From assembly GCA_038251405.1 (NCBI GenBank), contig JBBSBH010000002.1, forward strand, positions 124,001 to 188,000: a stretch of DNA of 64,000 nt, in the 5' to 3' direction. Position numbers and translations under genes: made by a program. Source of the stretch: JADJLQ01 sp038251405. Lineage in GTDB: Bacteria; Bacteroidota; Bacteroidia; Chitinophagales; Saprospiraceae. Shown here in pieces: positions 63,408 to 64,000 of this stretch (the first letter of the stretch is position 1; each line of letters starts with the position of its first letter). The notes under the pieces were generated by a model. It searched no databases. It saw only the letters and a program-made list of their open reading frames with translations, and was not told the origin of the DNA.

Positions 63408-64000
63408 ATGAATGAATTGGCAATCGATATTGGGAATACGGATCTGGTCCTTGGCTTTTGGCCAAATCAATCTAAAGACCCTCACACTCAAAGACTTAAG
63501 GTAAAAAAAATCGTTGAAAACAAATCGATTCTTAATAGTTTTCTGAATGCAAGTCTATCTGAATTTGGAATAAAAAATATAACGAGTATTACCTTATGTA
63601 GTGTCGTCCCAATTTTGACTCCAATAGTATCGGTGGAAGTAAAAAAAATATGCTCTACCGAGCTGGTGATCCTGGACAAGGAAAATTATCACTATTTGCC
63701 AATTGGAATATTGAAACCCAATGAAATAGGTACTGATTTGGTAGCCAATGCTTTAGCTGCACACATATTTTACAAAACCAGTAGTATCATCATTGATTTT
63801 GGCACGGCAATGAGTTTTACCACGATAGATGAAAACGGTAAAATAATAGGCGTTGCCATTGCTCCTGGCCTGCAAACCGCCATCAAGACCCTTACTCATA
63901 ATGCTGCGCAATTATTTGATGTGCCTATAGTACAACCCAATTCGGCCTTAGGGCTAGATACAAAGCATGCAATACAGGCTGGTATCACTTTTGGATATGA
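63408..64000 (+). CDS. coaX: Type III pantothenate kinase, C-terminus cut by window edge
   Basis: The frame is open from ATG 63408 to the edge (197 full codons). It is an acetate/sugar-kinase (ASKHA) fold. The phosphate-1 motif is ELAIDIGNTDLVLGFW, then ILKPNEIGTDLVANALAAHIF with the catalytic Asp, and the phosphate-2/adenosine region is SSIIIDFGTAMSFTTIDENGKIIGVAIAPGLQTAI. Type III enzymes phosphorylate pantothenate as the first step of CoA synthesis and escape feedback inhibition by CoA. Perhaps 45-60 residues lie beyond the edge. Confidence 0.93.
   Translation, partial: MNELAIDIGNTDLVLGFWPNQSKDPHTQRLKVKKIVENKSILNSFLNASLSEFGIKNITSITLCSVVPILTPIVSVEVKKICSTELVILDKENYHYLPIGILKPNEIGTDLVANALAAHIFYKTSSIIIDFGTAMSFTTIDENGKIIGVAIAPGLQTAIKTLTHNAAQLFDVPIVQPNSALGLDTKHAIQAGITFGY

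Overview
The window is a chromosomal stretch from a member of the Bacteroidota. A saprospirian or chitinophagian lineage seems likely, but that is inference. The evidence is low G+C, a SusC/SusD pair, secreted proteins ending in type IX secretion (T9SS) sorting domains, TAnnTTTG-type -7 promoter elements, a Bacteroidota-restricted family (DUF2480), a Bacteroidota-type PIF1-like helicase, and lipid A/Kdo/BamA genes of a Gram-negative envelope. No phage, CRISPR array, rRNA or tRNA gene was seen. Two genes run off the edges: a GH13 amylase (left) and coaX (right).

Layout. 1-12 kb: GH13 enzyme, trmN6-like tRNA methyltransferase, PIF1-like helicase, waaA and a heptose kinase for LPS, a T9SS-secreted PA-domain protein followed by a threefold palindromic repeat, a prohibitin-like protein, a UPF0173 hydrolase, a DinB/YfiT-like protein and a rhodanese lipoprotein. 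12-20 kb (mostly minus): a two-subunit molybdenum hydroxylase of the isoquinoline oxidoreductase type, metK, an FAH-family hydrolase, and the trpS-ridA-rpmF-yceD group. 19-30 kb (mostly plus): surE, a small membrane protein, lpxB, a SixA-like phosphatase, murA (with Asp in place of the catalytic Cys), leuB, a polyprenyl diphosphate synthase (minus), purQ, and a DsbD with a free-standing copy of its N-terminal domain. 30-41 kb (minus): lytic transglycosylase, SusD, SusC, a T9SS subtilisin and a T9SS esterase, then a 0.9 kb gene-free stretch packed with hairpins and direct repeats, and a WecA/MraY-type transferase. 41-46 kb: uppS and bamA, then a 301-bp MITE-like insertion directly after the bamA stop codon. 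46-52.5 kb (minus): a complete trpEGDCFBA operon preceded by a leader peptide with three consecutive Trp codons and a terminator hairpin. 52.6-64 kb: M20 amidohydrolase, holA, a TonB-dependent receptor, rpe, a PolB-like exonuclease, two tandem paralogous coiled-coil membrane proteins, a lipoprotein, a DUF2480 protein, scpB and coaX.

How it works together. Most of the window is housekeeping: envelope synthesis (waaA, heptose kinase, lpxB, murA, uppS, polyprenyl synthase, wecA-like, bamA), tryptophan synthesis and charging (trp operon, trpS), SAM and CoA cofactors, and chromosome maintenance (holA, scpB, helicase). Accessory functions are polymer uptake and secreted hydrolases (SusCD, TonB receptor, T9SS enzymes). 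The strongest non-coding signals are the trp attenuator, the MITE with an exact 8-bp target duplication, and the hairpin array at 39.36-39.96 kb.
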